Source: RZZS01 sp964498755
Lineage (GTDB): Bacteria; Pseudomonadota; Alphaproteobacteria; Micavibrionales; Micavibrionaceae
NCBI GenBank assembly: GCA_964498755.1
Contig: CAZCIB010000010.1
Span: 1-62,198 of the forward strand
Direction of reading: 5' to 3'
DNA length: 62,198 nucleotides
Shown: positions 1 to 9,194 of the stretch, piece by piece
Layout: each line of letters opens with the position of its first letter
Position numbering within the stretch: the stretch's first letter is position 1
The notes under the pieces: model-generated
Told to the model about the DNA's origin: nothing
The model's database searches: none
Seen by the model: the letters and a program-made list of their open reading frames with translations, nothing else
Position numbers and translations under genes: made by a program

Positions 1-2082
1 AATCTGGCGATAGAAGCGGTGAATGACGCGCCGGTCGGCGTGGATGACGCGTTTAGCGGCGAAGCGGATGAAACGATTTCCGGTAATGTTCTTGCCAATG
101 ACATCGATATTGACAGCGCAAGCATCGAGGCCGTATCCGGGACGATCACAACGGCTGAAGGCGGCAGCGTTGAATTGCAGTCTGACGGCAGTTTTGTCTA
201 TACGCCGGCGGCAGGTTTCTTCGGCGCAGACAGTTTCACATACACGGTTACGGACGGTCTTCTCGACGCCACGGCTGAGGTTGCTTTAACGGTAGCCGAG
301 CCTGAGCCCGATCTGATCGGCGACGAGGGCGATAACGTACTGACTGGCTCCGAAGGAGACGATGTTCTTGAGGGCAATGGCGGGGCGGACCTGATTCAGG
401 GCAATGGCGGCGACGATACGCTGGTCTATCACCAGGATTCAACCTGGCCGCGCGGTTTTGGCGCGAAAAACGTAGGCTCCGTGGATGTTGAGGGAACAGG
501 CCAGATTGTCGGCGTCAAGGGCGCCGCCCGCAGCTTCGATGTTTTCGACGGCGGCGAAGGCGTTGATACGCTTGTACTGACGGATGGAAAAGACGCGCTG
601 TTTCTCGATGATTCCTTTAGCGACCGGCCGGATGGCGTGAACGGGCCGCGACTGATCGATGTAGAAGTCATTCAGGCCGGTGGAGGTAACGACGTCGTTG
701 ATCTGACAAGCAATCAGTTCGATTATGGCGACGTCACGATCTTTGGCGGAGACGGCAAAGATACGCTCTGGTCTTCCGCCGGGAATGACGTGTTGCTGGG
801 CGAAGACGGCAAGGATAACCTGTTCGGCGGGTCCGGGAATGATCACCTCGATGGCGGTAACGGCAAAGACAAGCTTGTGGGTCATGACGGCAATGACACG
901 CTTCTCGGCGGTCATGGCAACGACATCCTGATTGGCGGCTGGAAAGGCGAGATCGAGGCATTCGTCGAAACGACGGTACTTGAGCACCATTTTTCGACGG
1001 ATGTGACGTTCCCAACCCTGATCGAGCGCAAGGAAGTTGACCAGCTCAATTCTTTCGGTATCGCTGAGGGCGACCTCTCGGTTGAGTTCGAAACAACGGC
1101 GACGGTTACTTTCCTCGAATCCGGAGCGGGCTACAACAATACGCTCGGCTTCTACAGCATCCGCGAGGACGGCACGATCCAACATACGGAAATTGCGTTT
1201 ACGAACGTCAAAAAATACAAGGCGGGCACCGAATACGAAGTGAGCCTGCCGGGCGCGCCGGATACGGATTTTGGGTTCTTCGTGATTGCCAATGGCGACC
1301 GCGTCAACGGCAAGTACAAGGATCTTGACCTGTCGCCGGAAAACCTCGATTTCTTCTATAAATGGGGAACGGCGGACGAACGGCTGGCAAAGGTCACGGA
1401 TGAAGCCGATGATATTTCGCTGGTTTACAATGACGGAGATACTGTACGCGAACTGAACGGCAATATTTATCACACCACTGACCGCGGTGACGATACGGAT
1501 ATCAATCCGGACAACGCGATACACGTCGTATCGGGCAATATGGGCGAACCGGACTCGCTGCGCATAGGTTTTGAAGATCTGAAAAATCTTGGCGACGCCG
1601 ACTTTAACGACGTGGTGTTTGATCTGGAAATCATGAGCCAGGTCGTGGAAACGCTGCTGGTCGAGGATAACGATATTCTCCATGGCGGGCACGGACGCGA
1701 CAAACTCTACGGCGGCTACGGCGATGACGTACTGATCGGCGGGCAAGGCAAAGATATCCTTTACGGCGAGCAGGGCGCGGACATGTTCGTCATCGATACC
1801 CTCGAGGGCGGCAGGGACAAGATTATGGATTTCTCCCTTGAAGAGGGCGACAGCATTAATATCACTGACGTACTTGAAGGGTTTGAGGTAGCGACAAGCG
1901 AACTTGATGATTTTGTGAAGCTGATTTCCAAAGGTAATGGCGACGCCGACCTGAAAATTAACGCTGATGGAGCAGGTAACGACTTCAAGCTCGCCGCAAT
2001 CATTAATGACGGCGCTGATCTGACCATGACGGATCTTCTGGATGCGGGCGCGTTGATAGTCGATCAAAGCGTGGTCATTTAG
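1..2082 (+). CDS. RTX-type secreted adhesin, 3' part (5' end outside window)
   Basis: The reading frame is open from the first base, so this is the C-terminal 693 residues of a larger protein. Domains in order: one tandem-95/cadherin-like repeat (about residues 9-100, ending in the typical DSFTYTVTDG motif), a first block of calcium-binding RTX nonapeptides (about 107-142), an acidic linker, a second RTX block (about 249-315, repeats of the GGxGxDxL type), a DUF4114-like domain (about 380-547, with GFEDLKNLGDADFNDVVFD), a third RTX block (about 559-600) and an acidic C-terminal tail typical of type I secretion signals. Such proteins leave the cell through a TolC-dependent type I exporter and fold on binding calcium outside. 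No exporter genes lie downstream. A GTG at 19 is in frame but is not a credible start because the preceding codons already match the repeat family. The N-terminal repeat number and adhesive target cannot be known here. Confidence 0.88.
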   Translation, partial: NLAIEAVNDAPVGVDDAFSGEADETISGNVLANDIDIDSASIEAVSGTITTAEGGSVELQSDGSFVYTPAAGFFGADSFTYTVTDGLLDATAEVALTVAEPEPDLIGDEGDNVLTGSEGDDVLEGNGGADLIQGNGGDDTLVYHQDSTWPRGFGAKNVGSVDVEGTGQIVGVKGAARSFDVFDGGEGVDTLVLTDGKDALFLDDSFSDRPDGVNGPRLIDVEVIQAGGGNDVVDLTSNQFDYGDVTIFGGDGKDTLWSSAGNDVLLGEDGKDNLFGGSGNDHLDGGNGKDKLVGHDGNDTLLGGHGNDILIGGWKGEIEAFVETTVLEHHFSTDVTFPTLIERKEVDQLNSFGIAEGDLSVEFETTATVTFLESGAGYNNTLGFYSIREDGTIQHTEIAFTNVKKYKAGTEYEVSLPGAPDTDFGFFVIANGDRVNGKYKDLDLSPENLDFFYKWGTADERLAKVTDEADDISLVYNDGDTVRELNGNIYHTTDRGDDTDINPDNAIHVVSGNMGEPDSLRIGFEDLKNLGDADFNDVVFDLEIMSQVVETLLVEDNDILHGGHGRDKLYGGYGDDVLIGGQGKDILYGEQGADMFVIDTLEGGRDKIMDFSLEEGDSINITDVLEGFEVATSELDDFVKLISKGNGDADLKINADGAGNDFKLAAIINDGADLTMTDLLDAGALIVDQSVVI

Positions 2083-2114
2083 AGACGCAGGCAACATAAT
2101 CGACAGAATGCTTT

Positions 2115-2147
2115 AAATCGGTCATAACAGGGTTATGGCCGATTTTG
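2115..2147 (+). terminator. Hairpin terminator after the RTX gene
   Basis: AAATCGGTCATAAC (2115-2128), a 3-nt loop, then GTTATGGCCGATTT (2132-2145) form a 14-bp stem with one T-G pair, followed by T. It sits 33 bases after the RTX stop codon. The start codon of the next gene (2135-2137) lies inside the 3' arm, which is unusual. Confidence 0.6.
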
Positions 2148-3166
2148 CATTGAAGTGCCTTTTCCATACTTTTGAAGCCGGGCGGATTCCCTGTCCGGAC
2201 GAGCATGACAGGACCCTGTTTTTGAATGCAAGGCTTTGCGCCGGACTTGATAGCCTGCCGGCGCATACCGTTTTTCAGCAACATTTCTATCCAGACTACC
2301 GGGCCCTTGCTGGCAGTGGTCTGAAAACCGTCCCCGAAACGTCTGACGAGGCGGGTTTTGATTACGTATTGTTGCATCTTCCAAAGCAGGTGGAAGAAGC
2401 AAAAGGCCTGATTGCCGACGCCGCCGTACGTCTGGGAGAGAACGGCGTTATGATAGCCGCCGCAGCGAACGACGCCGGAGGAAAACGCTTGCCGGGATTG
2501 TTTGGTGAATTCAGCGACGCGTATGTCAGCGAGTCCAAGCATAAAGCGCGCGTTGTCGCGGTAAAGAAAGGGGATATGCGTAATGACGATGTACTAAACG
2601 CATGGCGCGCGGACGCTGATTTACGGCGCGTTCCGGAAACGGACTTTACGTCCTGTCCCGGCCTGTTCAGCTGGAATCGCGTCGATCCCGGCTCGGCCCT
2701 GCTTACCGACTACATGGATCAGAATATTAAAGGATCTGTCGCCGATTTTGGCTGCGGGTACGGGTATCTGTCCGCACGGATGCTAGAAACATGCCCGGAC
2801 GTTTCGCATTTGATATGCATAGACGCCGATTACCGCGCGGTCCGGGCCTGCAAGCAAAATATCGGCGCACGTACAAAAGTACATTTTGATTGCCTGTGGG
2901 ATGATCTGGCCGCGCCGGACAATAACTTTACAGGCCGTTTTGACGCAGTAATAATGAATCCTCCATTTCATGAAGGACGGGATACAAAAGCCAGTCTCGG
3001 TTCGGCGTTTATTGAGACATCCTATAACGCGTTAAAAGAAAACGGGAAACTTATAATGGTTGCAAACGTACACCTGCCTTACGAGCCTGTACTGCGATCC
3101 ATGTTTGGGCGCGTCGAGCAGCTTGCAAGCCAGAACGGCTTTAAAATTCTGAAAGCAGAGAAATGA
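2135..3166 (+). CDS. rsmC: RsmC-like 16S rRNA guanine-N2 methyltransferase
   Basis: Predicted SAM-dependent methyltransferase acting on a guanine of 16S rRNA (G1207 in E. coli RsmC). The 343-residue length and two-part plan match RsmC: an N-terminal MTS-N-like half, then a PGLFSWNRVDPGSALL segment that corresponds to PGVFS...D.GS.LL of RsmC, a glycine-rich SAM loop DFGCGYGYLS near residue 203, and the catalytic NPPFH motif near residue 275 followed by VANVHLPYEPVL. The last four bases overlap the start of the following pseudouridine synthase gene (ATGA), so the two are probably translated together as an rRNA-modification operon. The ribosome-binding site is weak (AGGG only two bases from ATG) and the ATG is inside the terminator hairpin of the upstream gene, so another start cannot be excluded. 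RlmG, which shares this fold, is the main alternative. Confidence 0.75.
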   Translation: MADFALKCLFHTFEAGRIPCPDEHDRTLFLNARLCAGLDSLPAHTVFQQHFYPDYRALAGSGLKTVPETSDEAGFDYVLLHLPKQVEEAKGLIADAAVRLGENGVMIAAAANDAGGKRLPGLFGEFSDAYVSESKHKARVVAVKKGDMRNDDVLNAWRADADLRRVPETDFTSCPGLFSWNRVDPGSALLTDYMDQNIKGSVADFGCGYGYLSARMLETCPDVSHLICIDADYRAVRACKQNIGARTKVHFDCLWDDLAAPDNNFTGRFDAVIMNPPFHEGRDTKASLGSAFIETSYNALKENGKLIMVANVHLPYEPVLRSMFGRVEQLASQNGFKILKAEK

Positions 3167-3864
3167 GTCCGCAGACAATCCGCGCAGACAGGCTTCTCGC
3201 CAATCTCGGCTATGCCAGCCGCAAGGAGGCGGGTAAACTAATCCGTAGGGGGTTTTTATCCGTGGACGGCATGACCGTCGAGACGCCTGAACGGAAATTT
3301 GATTTTGCGCGCTTGAAGCAACAGCAAGTTCTGTTCGATGAAGAGCCGATTGACCCTATGCCGCCTCTGAAAATCCTGCTGAACAAACCCGCCGGATATG
3401 AGTGCGCGCATACGGGAAATGGCCCGGTGGTCTTCGATTTGCTTCCGCCGCGTTTTAAGCGCCGCAATCCAAAGCTCTCAATTGCCGGGCGTCTCGACGT
3501 CGAAAGTACGGGCCTCGTACTGCTCTCTGATGACGGAGATTTCGTGCATCGGATTATTTCACCGAACAGCGACACGCCCAAGACGTACATTGTAACGACG
3601 GAAAAATCCGTTACTCAGGAGGTTTGTGATTTATACAGCTCAGGAAACATGACGCTCAAAGGCGAGAAAAAGCCTTTGAAGCCTGCCGAGACGGAAATTC
3701 TCGGGCCCCGCAAAGTCAAAATGATCCTACACGAGGGCCGGAACCGTCAAATCAGGCGTATGTTCGCATCTCTGGGCAACACGGTTGAAACGCTGCACAG
3801 GGTTCGTATCGGCGAGTATGAATTGAGTTCGCTTAAGGAAGGGTGCTATCTTATATTGGATTGA
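3163..3864 (+). CDS. rsuA: RsuA-family rRNA pseudouridine synthase
   Basis: Isomerises a uridine in rRNA to pseudouridine; for RsuA this is U516 of 16S rRNA. The protein has an N-terminal S4 RNA-binding domain (about residues 5-60, RLLANLGYASRKEAGKLI) and the catalytic domain with GRLDVESTGLVLLSDDG, whose aspartate near residue 111 is the expected catalytic residue, followed by KTYIV and the C-terminal EGRNRQIRRMF motif near residue 191. Length (233 residues) is close to E. coli RsuA (231). The start overlaps the stop of the RsmC-like gene by four bases, which fits coupled translation and a shared 16S rRNA role. RluE/RluB/RluF-type enzymes share the motifs, so the exact target base is inferred from length and neighbour. 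Confidence 0.75.
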   Translation: MSPQTIRADRLLANLGYASRKEAGKLIRRGFLSVDGMTVETPERKFDFARLKQQQVLFDEEPIDPMPPLKILLNKPAGYECAHTGNGPVVFDLLPPRFKRRNPKLSIAGRLDVESTGLVLLSDDGDFVHRIISPNSDTPKTYIVTTEKSVTQEVCDLYSSGNMTLKGEKKPLKPAETEILGPRKVKMILHEGRNRQIRRMFASLGNTVETLHRVRIGEYELSSLKEGCYLILD

Positions 3865-3889
3865 ACAACAAATCTATTAAGCGTGGATA

Positions 3890-5521
3890 ATGAAACAAAA
3901 TCTTCAAAAAATAAGCGCGCTCGCTGCGGAAATCGCAAACGAGCCGGACAATCCGGATCACAAGCAGGCCTTTATGAGCGCCGTGTCGCGTCAACGGTTT
4001 CGCAAGTATAACCCCGATTTCAAGCTTTTTTTCCAGACATGCCTCGAGGACAGGACACTCGACCATAATGCCATGATGCGCCCATGGTTTAGTCTTTTAA
4101 AGACAATGCCGGAATTTAAAAAAATTTATAAGCTGCGCAAAAAAAAGAGTTACGAAGAATTTCGCGCCGCTTTCGCGGCCTTGCCGCATCATGAGGCCCT
4201 GTTTGACGCTTACTTTCTGCTCGGGCTGAAAAGTTATGTGATCCCGGACGCCGAATTTGAACGTTTTTTAACCTGGTTTCGCAGGTTTATTCTTGAAATT
4301 CTGGATGTTGAAAACGTTGATCCTGAGAATAAAGCTTTTGAACCTGTTATCGCTGCGCTCGCGCATTATTGCTTTTATACGGAATATATTTTTGATTTAA
4401 GCGCTGAGGAAAAAGCCAAAGTCGCGCTCTTGAGAGACAGGCTGGAAGACGGAACGCGAACAGATGCGTTCGCTGTGTTTTTATTCGGCTGTTACGCGCC
4501 GCTGTACAGTCTCAAAAATTCCCTTAGTCTTGCCGGCGTTTTGAAAGAAACGCCTGATTACGCCGAACTGGCCAAGGAGCAGATCACTGATTTTCATGAA
4601 GAGCAGAAACTTAAGAGAGAAATTAAAGAGCTTAAGCCGGTCAGGGATAATGTTTCTAGCCTGGTGCAGGCGCAGTACGAGGAATTCCCTTATCCGCGCT
4701 GGAAAGCGACGCAACACGTCCGGAATCTGAAAACCCTTGAAGATGTAGTGACGAGCCTGACGGGAGAAGGTTCCGATCAAGAAAGCATGGATATTCTGAT
4801 CGCCGGATGCGGCACAGGGCGCCAGGCCGTGCAGTGCGCGCTCGCTTTTCCCGGCGCCAAAATCACAGCCGTTGATCTGAGTCTGACCAGTCTGGCTTAC
4901 GGCAAGCGCAAGGCAAAAGAGCATGGAATCAAGAACATGGAATTTCTTCAGGCTGATATTCTTGAGCTAGGCGATCTTGGCAAAGCTTTTGATTTCATCA
5001 TGTGCACGGGCGTTTTGCACCATATGGAAGATCCGGAAAGAGGCTGGTCCGTTCTGACTGGAATTTTAAAGCCGGAAGGGGTCATGTTTATTGCGCTCTA
5101 CAGCGAAATAGCGCGCGCGTACATTGCGCGTACGCGCGAGGTTATCATGAGCAAAGGTTATTCCAATACGGCCGAGGATATACGCAAGTTCCGGACGGAT
5201 TGTTTTAGGTTGTTGAAACGAAAGGATTTAAAGCAGGTTTTGCGCTCGCACGATTTTTACGTTCTCTCCGAATGCCGGGACATGCTTTTTCACGTACAGG
5301 AACATCGTTACGAGTTGCCGCAAATTTCAGGTATGCTGGAGCGTTTAAAGCTGAAAATTGTACGGTTTGAGCCGCCCCAGCTACTCGTCCCCGTCTATCA
5401 AAAACGTTTTCCGGATGACCCATCCGGAACAAATCTGGACAACTGGAACAAGCTGGAACGTAAAAGGCCCGATACATTCGTCAGCATGTACCGCTTCTGG
5501 TGCAAACGTACGGACTTATAG
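3890..5521 (+). CDS. Class I SAM-dependent methyltransferase with long helical N-terminus
   Basis: 543 residues. The C-terminal part from about residue 300 holds a class I methyltransferase fold: SAM-binding loop IAGCGTGRQA near 303, an acidic residue after the second strand (AVDLS), and GVLHHMEDPERG near 373. The N-terminal 250 residues are rich in Lys, Phe and Leu, look helical and resemble TPR-type extensions found on some bacterial methyltransferases. An YEEFPYPRW segment comes just before the catalytic domain and is also seen in such proteins. The gene starts 26 bases after the pseudouridine synthase and may be cotranscribed with it. The substrate is unknown; a protein, lipid or small molecule are all possible. 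Confidence 0.7.
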   Translation: MKQNLQKISALAAEIANEPDNPDHKQAFMSAVSRQRFRKYNPDFKLFFQTCLEDRTLDHNAMMRPWFSLLKTMPEFKKIYKLRKKKSYEEFRAAFAALPHHEALFDAYFLLGLKSYVIPDAEFERFLTWFRRFILEILDVENVDPENKAFEPVIAALAHYCFYTEYIFDLSAEEKAKVALLRDRLEDGTRTDAFAVFLFGCYAPLYSLKNSLSLAGVLKETPDYAELAKEQITDFHEEQKLKREIKELKPVRDNVSSLVQAQYEEFPYPRWKATQHVRNLKTLEDVVTSLTGEGSDQESMDILIAGCGTGRQAVQCALAFPGAKITAVDLSLTSLAYGKRKAKEHGIKNMEFLQADILELGDLGKAFDFIMCTGVLHHMEDPERGWSVLTGILKPEGVMFIALYSEIARAYIARTREVIMSKGYSNTAEDIRKFRTDCFRLLKRKDLKQVLRSHDFYVLSECRDMLFHVQEHRYELPQISGMLERLKLKIVRFEPPQLLVPVYQKRFPDDPSGTNLDNWNKLERKRPDTFVSMYRFWCKRTDL

Positions 5522-5533
5522 TGGCAGGCCTGC

Positions 5534-6493
5534 TTAAATATAGTACATTGCCATGTCGCCCTCGATCTGATCGACTTCTTTCTTGATCCGGTGGACGAGG
5601 CGATCTTCATGCAGGGCGCGTTTGTTCAGGCCCGTTTCACGACCGACCATGTGGTAAATTGACTCGAGCGCGACGCTGCCGCCTGTACCATTCTCTTTGA
5701 CATGGTGCGCCATGGCCGAGTCCATTGTAATGATGGATTTATCCGGTTGGCTGCGGCGACGCATATGTTCGTTGGTCAAGTGTACGATCATCATAAGCGA
5801 AAAATTGGAGACCTGAACTTTATGGTGCGCCTCATAGTGCGGGCGCAGACCTTTCAAAATATGGTAAGTTTCCACCTTGTTGGGCGGGTCAAGGAAAACT
5901 CTTTGAAAGCGGCGGTCGAGCGCGGCGTCGAAGGAAATATACTCCCGGTATTCGTCAAGCGTGGTCGCACCCAGAACGTGCAGGTCGCCGACTGTCAGAT
6001 AAGGTTTCATAACGTCCGACAGGCCTGCATAGGCGCTGCCCGTACAGTTGGGCATGATGGTGTGTATTTCATCGATAAACAGGATATAGCGCGGCAGATC
6101 CCAGTCGTGATAGCGTTCGGCAATCCCTTTACAGAGAGGAATAAAACGCTCCTGCATTTCGGCGGGGCTGTTCGTGCCCGCAGCCATCCGCGGGAGGTCG
6201 ATCTCGATGACGCGCGCGTCCTGCAGATATTCCGGCACCGTACCGGCTACAATGCGTTGCGCAAGACCGACGGCAAGGGCTGTTTTACCGACGCCCGCGG
6301 GAGCCAGCAGAACAACGTTTTTCCGGTTACGCTGCATCAGGATCAGAATAGCTTCATCGATTTCTCTGTCCCGGCCTGAAATCGGAGGGTAACGCCCCTG
6401 TCTTTCATTGGAGGTGAAGTCGTTACAATACTTGTGCAGGAGCTCCTCTAGCTCTGTGTTCGAGACGACGTTGCCCCATTCGCTTTTGCTCAT
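5534..6493 (-). CDS. Single-module AAA+ ATPase resembling ClpA/ClpB first ring
   Basis: 319 residues from the ATG at 6493, chosen because it follows AGGAT at good spacing and removes an overlap with serB. The protein matches the first AAA module of ClpA/ClpB/ClpC: GRDREIDEAI near 40, Walker A APAGVGKTA (about 63-71), EIDLPRMAAGT, Walker B ILFIDEIH (about 137-144), a sensor-1 like GATTLDEY, and arginine fingers in DRRFQRVF near 194. It lacks the N-terminal substrate domain, the M-domain coiled coil, the second AAA ring and any ClpP loop. It could be a dedicated motor for one target or a regulator of another complex; family members with one ring have varied roles. It is transcribed with serB on the minus strand, 73 bases downstream of it. 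Confidence 0.75.
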   Translation of the reverse strand: MSKSEWGNVVSNTELEELLHKYCNDFTSNERQGRYPPISGRDREIDEAILILMQRNRKNVVLLAPAGVGKTALAVGLAQRIVAGTVPEYLQDARVIEIDLPRMAAGTNSPAEMQERFIPLCKGIAERYHDWDLPRYILFIDEIHTIMPNCTGSAYAGLSDVMKPYLTVGDLHVLGATTLDEYREYISFDAALDRRFQRVFLDPPNKVETYHILKGLRPHYEAHHKVQVSNFSLMMIVHLTNEHMRRRSQPDKSIITMDSAMAHHVKENGTGGSVALESIYHMVGRETGLNKRALHEDRLVHRIKKEVDQIEGDMAMYYI

Positions 6494-6566
6494 AGCTGGT
6501 ATCCTGTTGCTGGAAGCGCTGTGATATAGGCCAGTATAGCCTAAACCAGAATTATATAAGAAATTC

Positions 6567-7508
6567 TTATCCGAAGCGAGATTCGAAAGCGATTTTTGAT
6601 CCCGCAACCGATTCGCGTATATGTTGCTCGTTATAACCTTGTGCGTAAAGCGCTGAAACCAGGTCGCCATGGAGGATCAGATTGTCGATTTCTTCGCAGA
6701 CAATCGGTTTTGGATGATAGCCTATGCCAAGTCCGGCGGTCTTGAGCATCGGGACGTCATTAGAACCATCTCCTATGGCGATGGCCAGTTCGGGTCTGAT
6801 CCTGTTGTTTTGCGCAAATTCGTACAGCGCTTTGAGCTTTCCGTTTTTATCGATGATATTTCCTTTTATTTTGCCAGTCAGTTTACCGTCCCTGATGTCA
6901 AGCTCATTGGATACGAACGCGGAAAAGCCTGCCTGACTGGCGACCGGGTTGGCGAAGCAGCTAAATCCGCCCGTTACCAGAACGCAGCTTGCGCCGTAGT
7001 AAGTCATGGCGCGTACCAGAAGTTTTGCGCCGGGATTAAATTCGATACGATTCAAAACGCGCAGAAGCAATTTTTCCGATTGCCCCTCTAGTAGCCTTAC
7101 CCTGTCTAACAGGGCCGTTTCGAAATCTATTTCTCCTTCCATGGCCTGGCGGGTGATTTCGGATATTTTTTCTTCCAGCCCAGCTTCCCTGGCGATCTCA
7201 TCCAGCGTTTCCGAAGTTACGATTGTGGAATCCATATCCGCCAGAAGCAGCTTTTTTCTGCGCCGTTCAATGGGGTTGATGAAGACATCGATGTGGTCTT
7301 TTTCAAACAACTTGCGCAGAGAGCGCAAAGTAGCCTTTTCGGGCCTTTCGGAAAGTCCGAGATCGGCGGCTTTCCCGGGATGCAGCCAGACAGGCGCGCA
7401 AGTTTGCCTGAAGCCTTTTTCATCCATGAAGCCCTTCGCCATATTAATGTGCTTGTCTGCGAGGGACTCGCCTCTTGGAGAGGACACAAGCGTTAAAACA
7501 AAACTCAT
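6567..7508 (-). CDS. serB: Phosphoserine phosphatase SerB
   Basis: Last step of serine synthesis: hydrolyses L-phosphoserine to L-serine in the cytoplasm. HAD-family motifs are clear: nucleophile DMDSTIV at residue 91, the cap segment LDEIAREAGLEEKI with RQAMEGEIDFETAL, VLVTGGFSCFA, and the metal-binding GDGSNDVPML near 260. An N-terminal ACT-like region of about 80 residues precedes the catalytic domain, as in the E. coli enzyme (322 residues; here 313). The start at 7508 was chosen because AGAAAGGG lies about 9 bases upstream; an earlier in-frame codon at 7532 has no such site. It is divergent from serC with an 89-base spacer, and serA is nearby, so the full phosphorylated serine pathway is clustered. 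Confidence 0.93.
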   Translation of the reverse strand: MSFVLTLVSSPRGESLADKHINMAKGFMDEKGFRQTCAPVWLHPGKAADLGLSERPEKATLRSLRKLFEKDHIDVFINPIERRRKKLLLADMDSTIVTSETLDEIAREAGLEEKISEITRQAMEGEIDFETALLDRVRLLEGQSEKLLLRVLNRIEFNPGAKLLVRAMTYYGASCVLVTGGFSCFANPVASQAGFSAFVSNELDIRDGKLTGKIKGNIIDKNGKLKALYEFAQNNRIRPELAIAIGDGSNDVPMLKTAGLGIGYHPKPIVCEEIDNLILHGDLVSALYAQGYNEQHIRESVAGSKIAFESRFG

Positions 7509-7597
7509 ATGCGCTGCCCTTTCTGCTTGCACAAACGCTTTACTGTTCCTAGGGTATAAAAATCATCAGAAAAAGATAGAGTGGAGTGTATAAAGAA

Positions 7598-8779
7598 ATG
7601 GATAAACCAGCCGTTAAGCCGAATAACCCGTGTTTTTCTTCCGGCCCTTGCGCGAAAAGGCCGGGCTGGAGCCTGTCTGCGCTTGAGGAACTCGTACAGG
7701 TCGGACGTTCGCACCGCGCGTCTCCGGCGAAAAAACAGCTGAAAGACGTCATTGACAGACAGAAAAAAATCCTCGGCATACCGGACGATTACCTCGTGGG
7801 CATTTTACCGGCGTCCGATACGGGCGCCTTTGAACTTGCGCTCTGGAATATCATCGGCTCCAACCCGAACGGCGCGGACGTGCTGGCGTGGGAATCCTTC
7901 AGCGGCGACTGGCTCAAGGACATAGAAGGCCAGCTCAAGCCCGCGAACTACGTCGTTCACAAGGAAGCGTACGGCAAGCTGCCCGATCTCTCCGCCGTTG
8001 ATCAAAGCCGTGACGTCGTTTTCGTCTGGAACGGCACGACGTCGGGCGTGCGCGTACCAAACGGCGACTGGATATCCGCAGACCGGGAAGGCCTGACGCT
8101 GTGTGACGCGACCTCCGCCGTTTTTGCCTATGATCTGCCGTGGGACAAACTCGACGTTACGACATGGTCATGGCAGAAGGTTCTGGGCGGGGAAGGCGCG
8201 CACGGCATGCTCGTGCTTTCGCCGCGCGCGGTCGAGCGGATTTTAAGCTACAAGCCCGCATGGCCGCTGCCGAAAATCTTCCGCATTAAAAAGGGCGACA
8301 AGATTAATGCCGGCATATTTGAGGGCGCGACGATCAATACGCCTTCCATGCTGGCGGTCGCTGACTGTACGGACGCACTCAATTGGGTCGAGAGTATCGG
8401 CGGGCTTCAGGCCTGCATAACGCGTACGGATGAAAACTTTTGCGTTATCAGGGGGTTCGTTGAAAATAATGACTGGGTTGATTTCCTGCCCGTACGTCCT
8501 GAAATCGCTTCGAAAACATCCGTATGCCTGAAAATTACGGATGCGTGGTTCAATGATTTGAGCGAAGACGATCAGAACGCCTTTATCAAGTCCATGGCCA
8601 AGCTGCTGGACAGCGAAGGCGCGGCTTACGATATCGCCGGATATCGCGATGCGCCGCCGGGCCTGCGCATCTGGTGCGGGGCGACGGTGGAAAAAACCGA
8701 CCTCATCGCGCTGACGCCTTGGCTCAGCTGGGCGTTCGAGGCGACGCGGGCTGAAGAGCAAAAAAAACGGGCGGCATAG
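7598..8779 (+). CDS. serC: Phosphoserine aminotransferase SerC
   Basis: PLP enzyme converting 3-phosphohydroxypyruvate and glutamate to phosphoserine and 2-oxoglutarate. The 393-residue protein has the N-terminal NPCFSSGPCAKRPGW segment typical of the alphaproteobacterial SerC type, the substrate-binding RSHRA, and the PLP lysine in WSWQKVLGGEGAHG near residue 194. The ATG at 7598 is preferred over the GTG at 7586 because GGAG at about 7583 is 11-12 bases before it. It begins a forward unit with the small gene at 8805 and serA. Confidence 0.92.
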   Translation: MDKPAVKPNNPCFSSGPCAKRPGWSLSALEELVQVGRSHRASPAKKQLKDVIDRQKKILGIPDDYLVGILPASDTGAFELALWNIIGSNPNGADVLAWESFSGDWLKDIEGQLKPANYVVHKEAYGKLPDLSAVDQSRDVVFVWNGTTSGVRVPNGDWISADREGLTLCDATSAVFAYDLPWDKLDVTTWSWQKVLGGEGAHGMLVLSPRAVERILSYKPAWPLPKIFRIKKGDKINAGIFEGATINTPSMLAVADCTDALNWVESIGGLQACITRTDENFCVIRGFVENNDWVDFLPVRPEIASKTSVCLKITDAWFNDLSEDDQNAFIKSMAKLLDSEGAAYDIAGYRDAPPGLRIWCGATVEKTDLIALTPWLSWAFEATRAEEQKKRAA

Positions 8780-8804
8780 CGCAAGGCTGAAGGGGAGTAC
8801 GAGA

Positions 8805-9194
8805 ATGCTTGGGGAACTGAAAGGCTTTATCGAGAAAGCGAAATCAGACGAGCCGATAGAGGACTCTGATTTGCAGACGCTGCATGCGCTTATGATTGCG
8901 GACCACGTCGTCAGCAGGGAAGAGGCCGACGCGCTGTTCCTGATCCGGGTTGGGCGCCCTGAGCTTGAGGACAGCGAGACGTTTCAGACATTATTCGTCA
9001 ATGCCCTGACCTCGTTTTTGCTTTATACCGGCGAAACCCCGGGCAGCGTTGATAACATCGAATGGATATGGCTGAGCGACCGTATCGGGCTGGACGGAGA
9101 ATATACGCCGCTGGAAAAGGCGCTTGTCAAAAACCTTGCGCTGCGCGCGGAAAACCTGCCCGCGAATTTTCCTGCGGATGCGGCCGGATTGTAG
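8805..9194 (+). CDS. Hypothetical acidic protein between serC and serA
   Basis: 129 residues, acidic, mostly helical by composition, no signal peptide or membrane segment. A very good ribosome-binding site (AAGGGGAG, 7 bases upstream) supports the ATG. The middle (ADHVVSREEADALFLI) is reminiscent of short helical repeats such as TerB-like proteins, but I do not recognise the family. Being 25 bases after serC and 86 before serA suggests cotranscription with the serine genes; a role in that pathway is only inference. Confidence 0.7.
   Translation: MLGELKGFIEKAKSDEPIEDSDLQTLHALMIADHVVSREEADALFLIRVGRPELEDSETFQTLFVNALTSFLLYTGETPGSVDNIEWIWLSDRIGLDGEYTPLEKALVKNLALRAENLPANFPADAAGL

Noticed and set aside
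439..2097. 552-residue open frame antisense to the RTX gene
   Set aside because: Produced by the repetitive, biased codon pattern of the RTX repeats; no start site or family, and the sense strand matches known domains.
5702..6379. 225-residue plus-strand frame inside the AAA+ gene
   Set aside because: The minus strand codes for a clear AAA+ ATPase; the plus frame has no domain.
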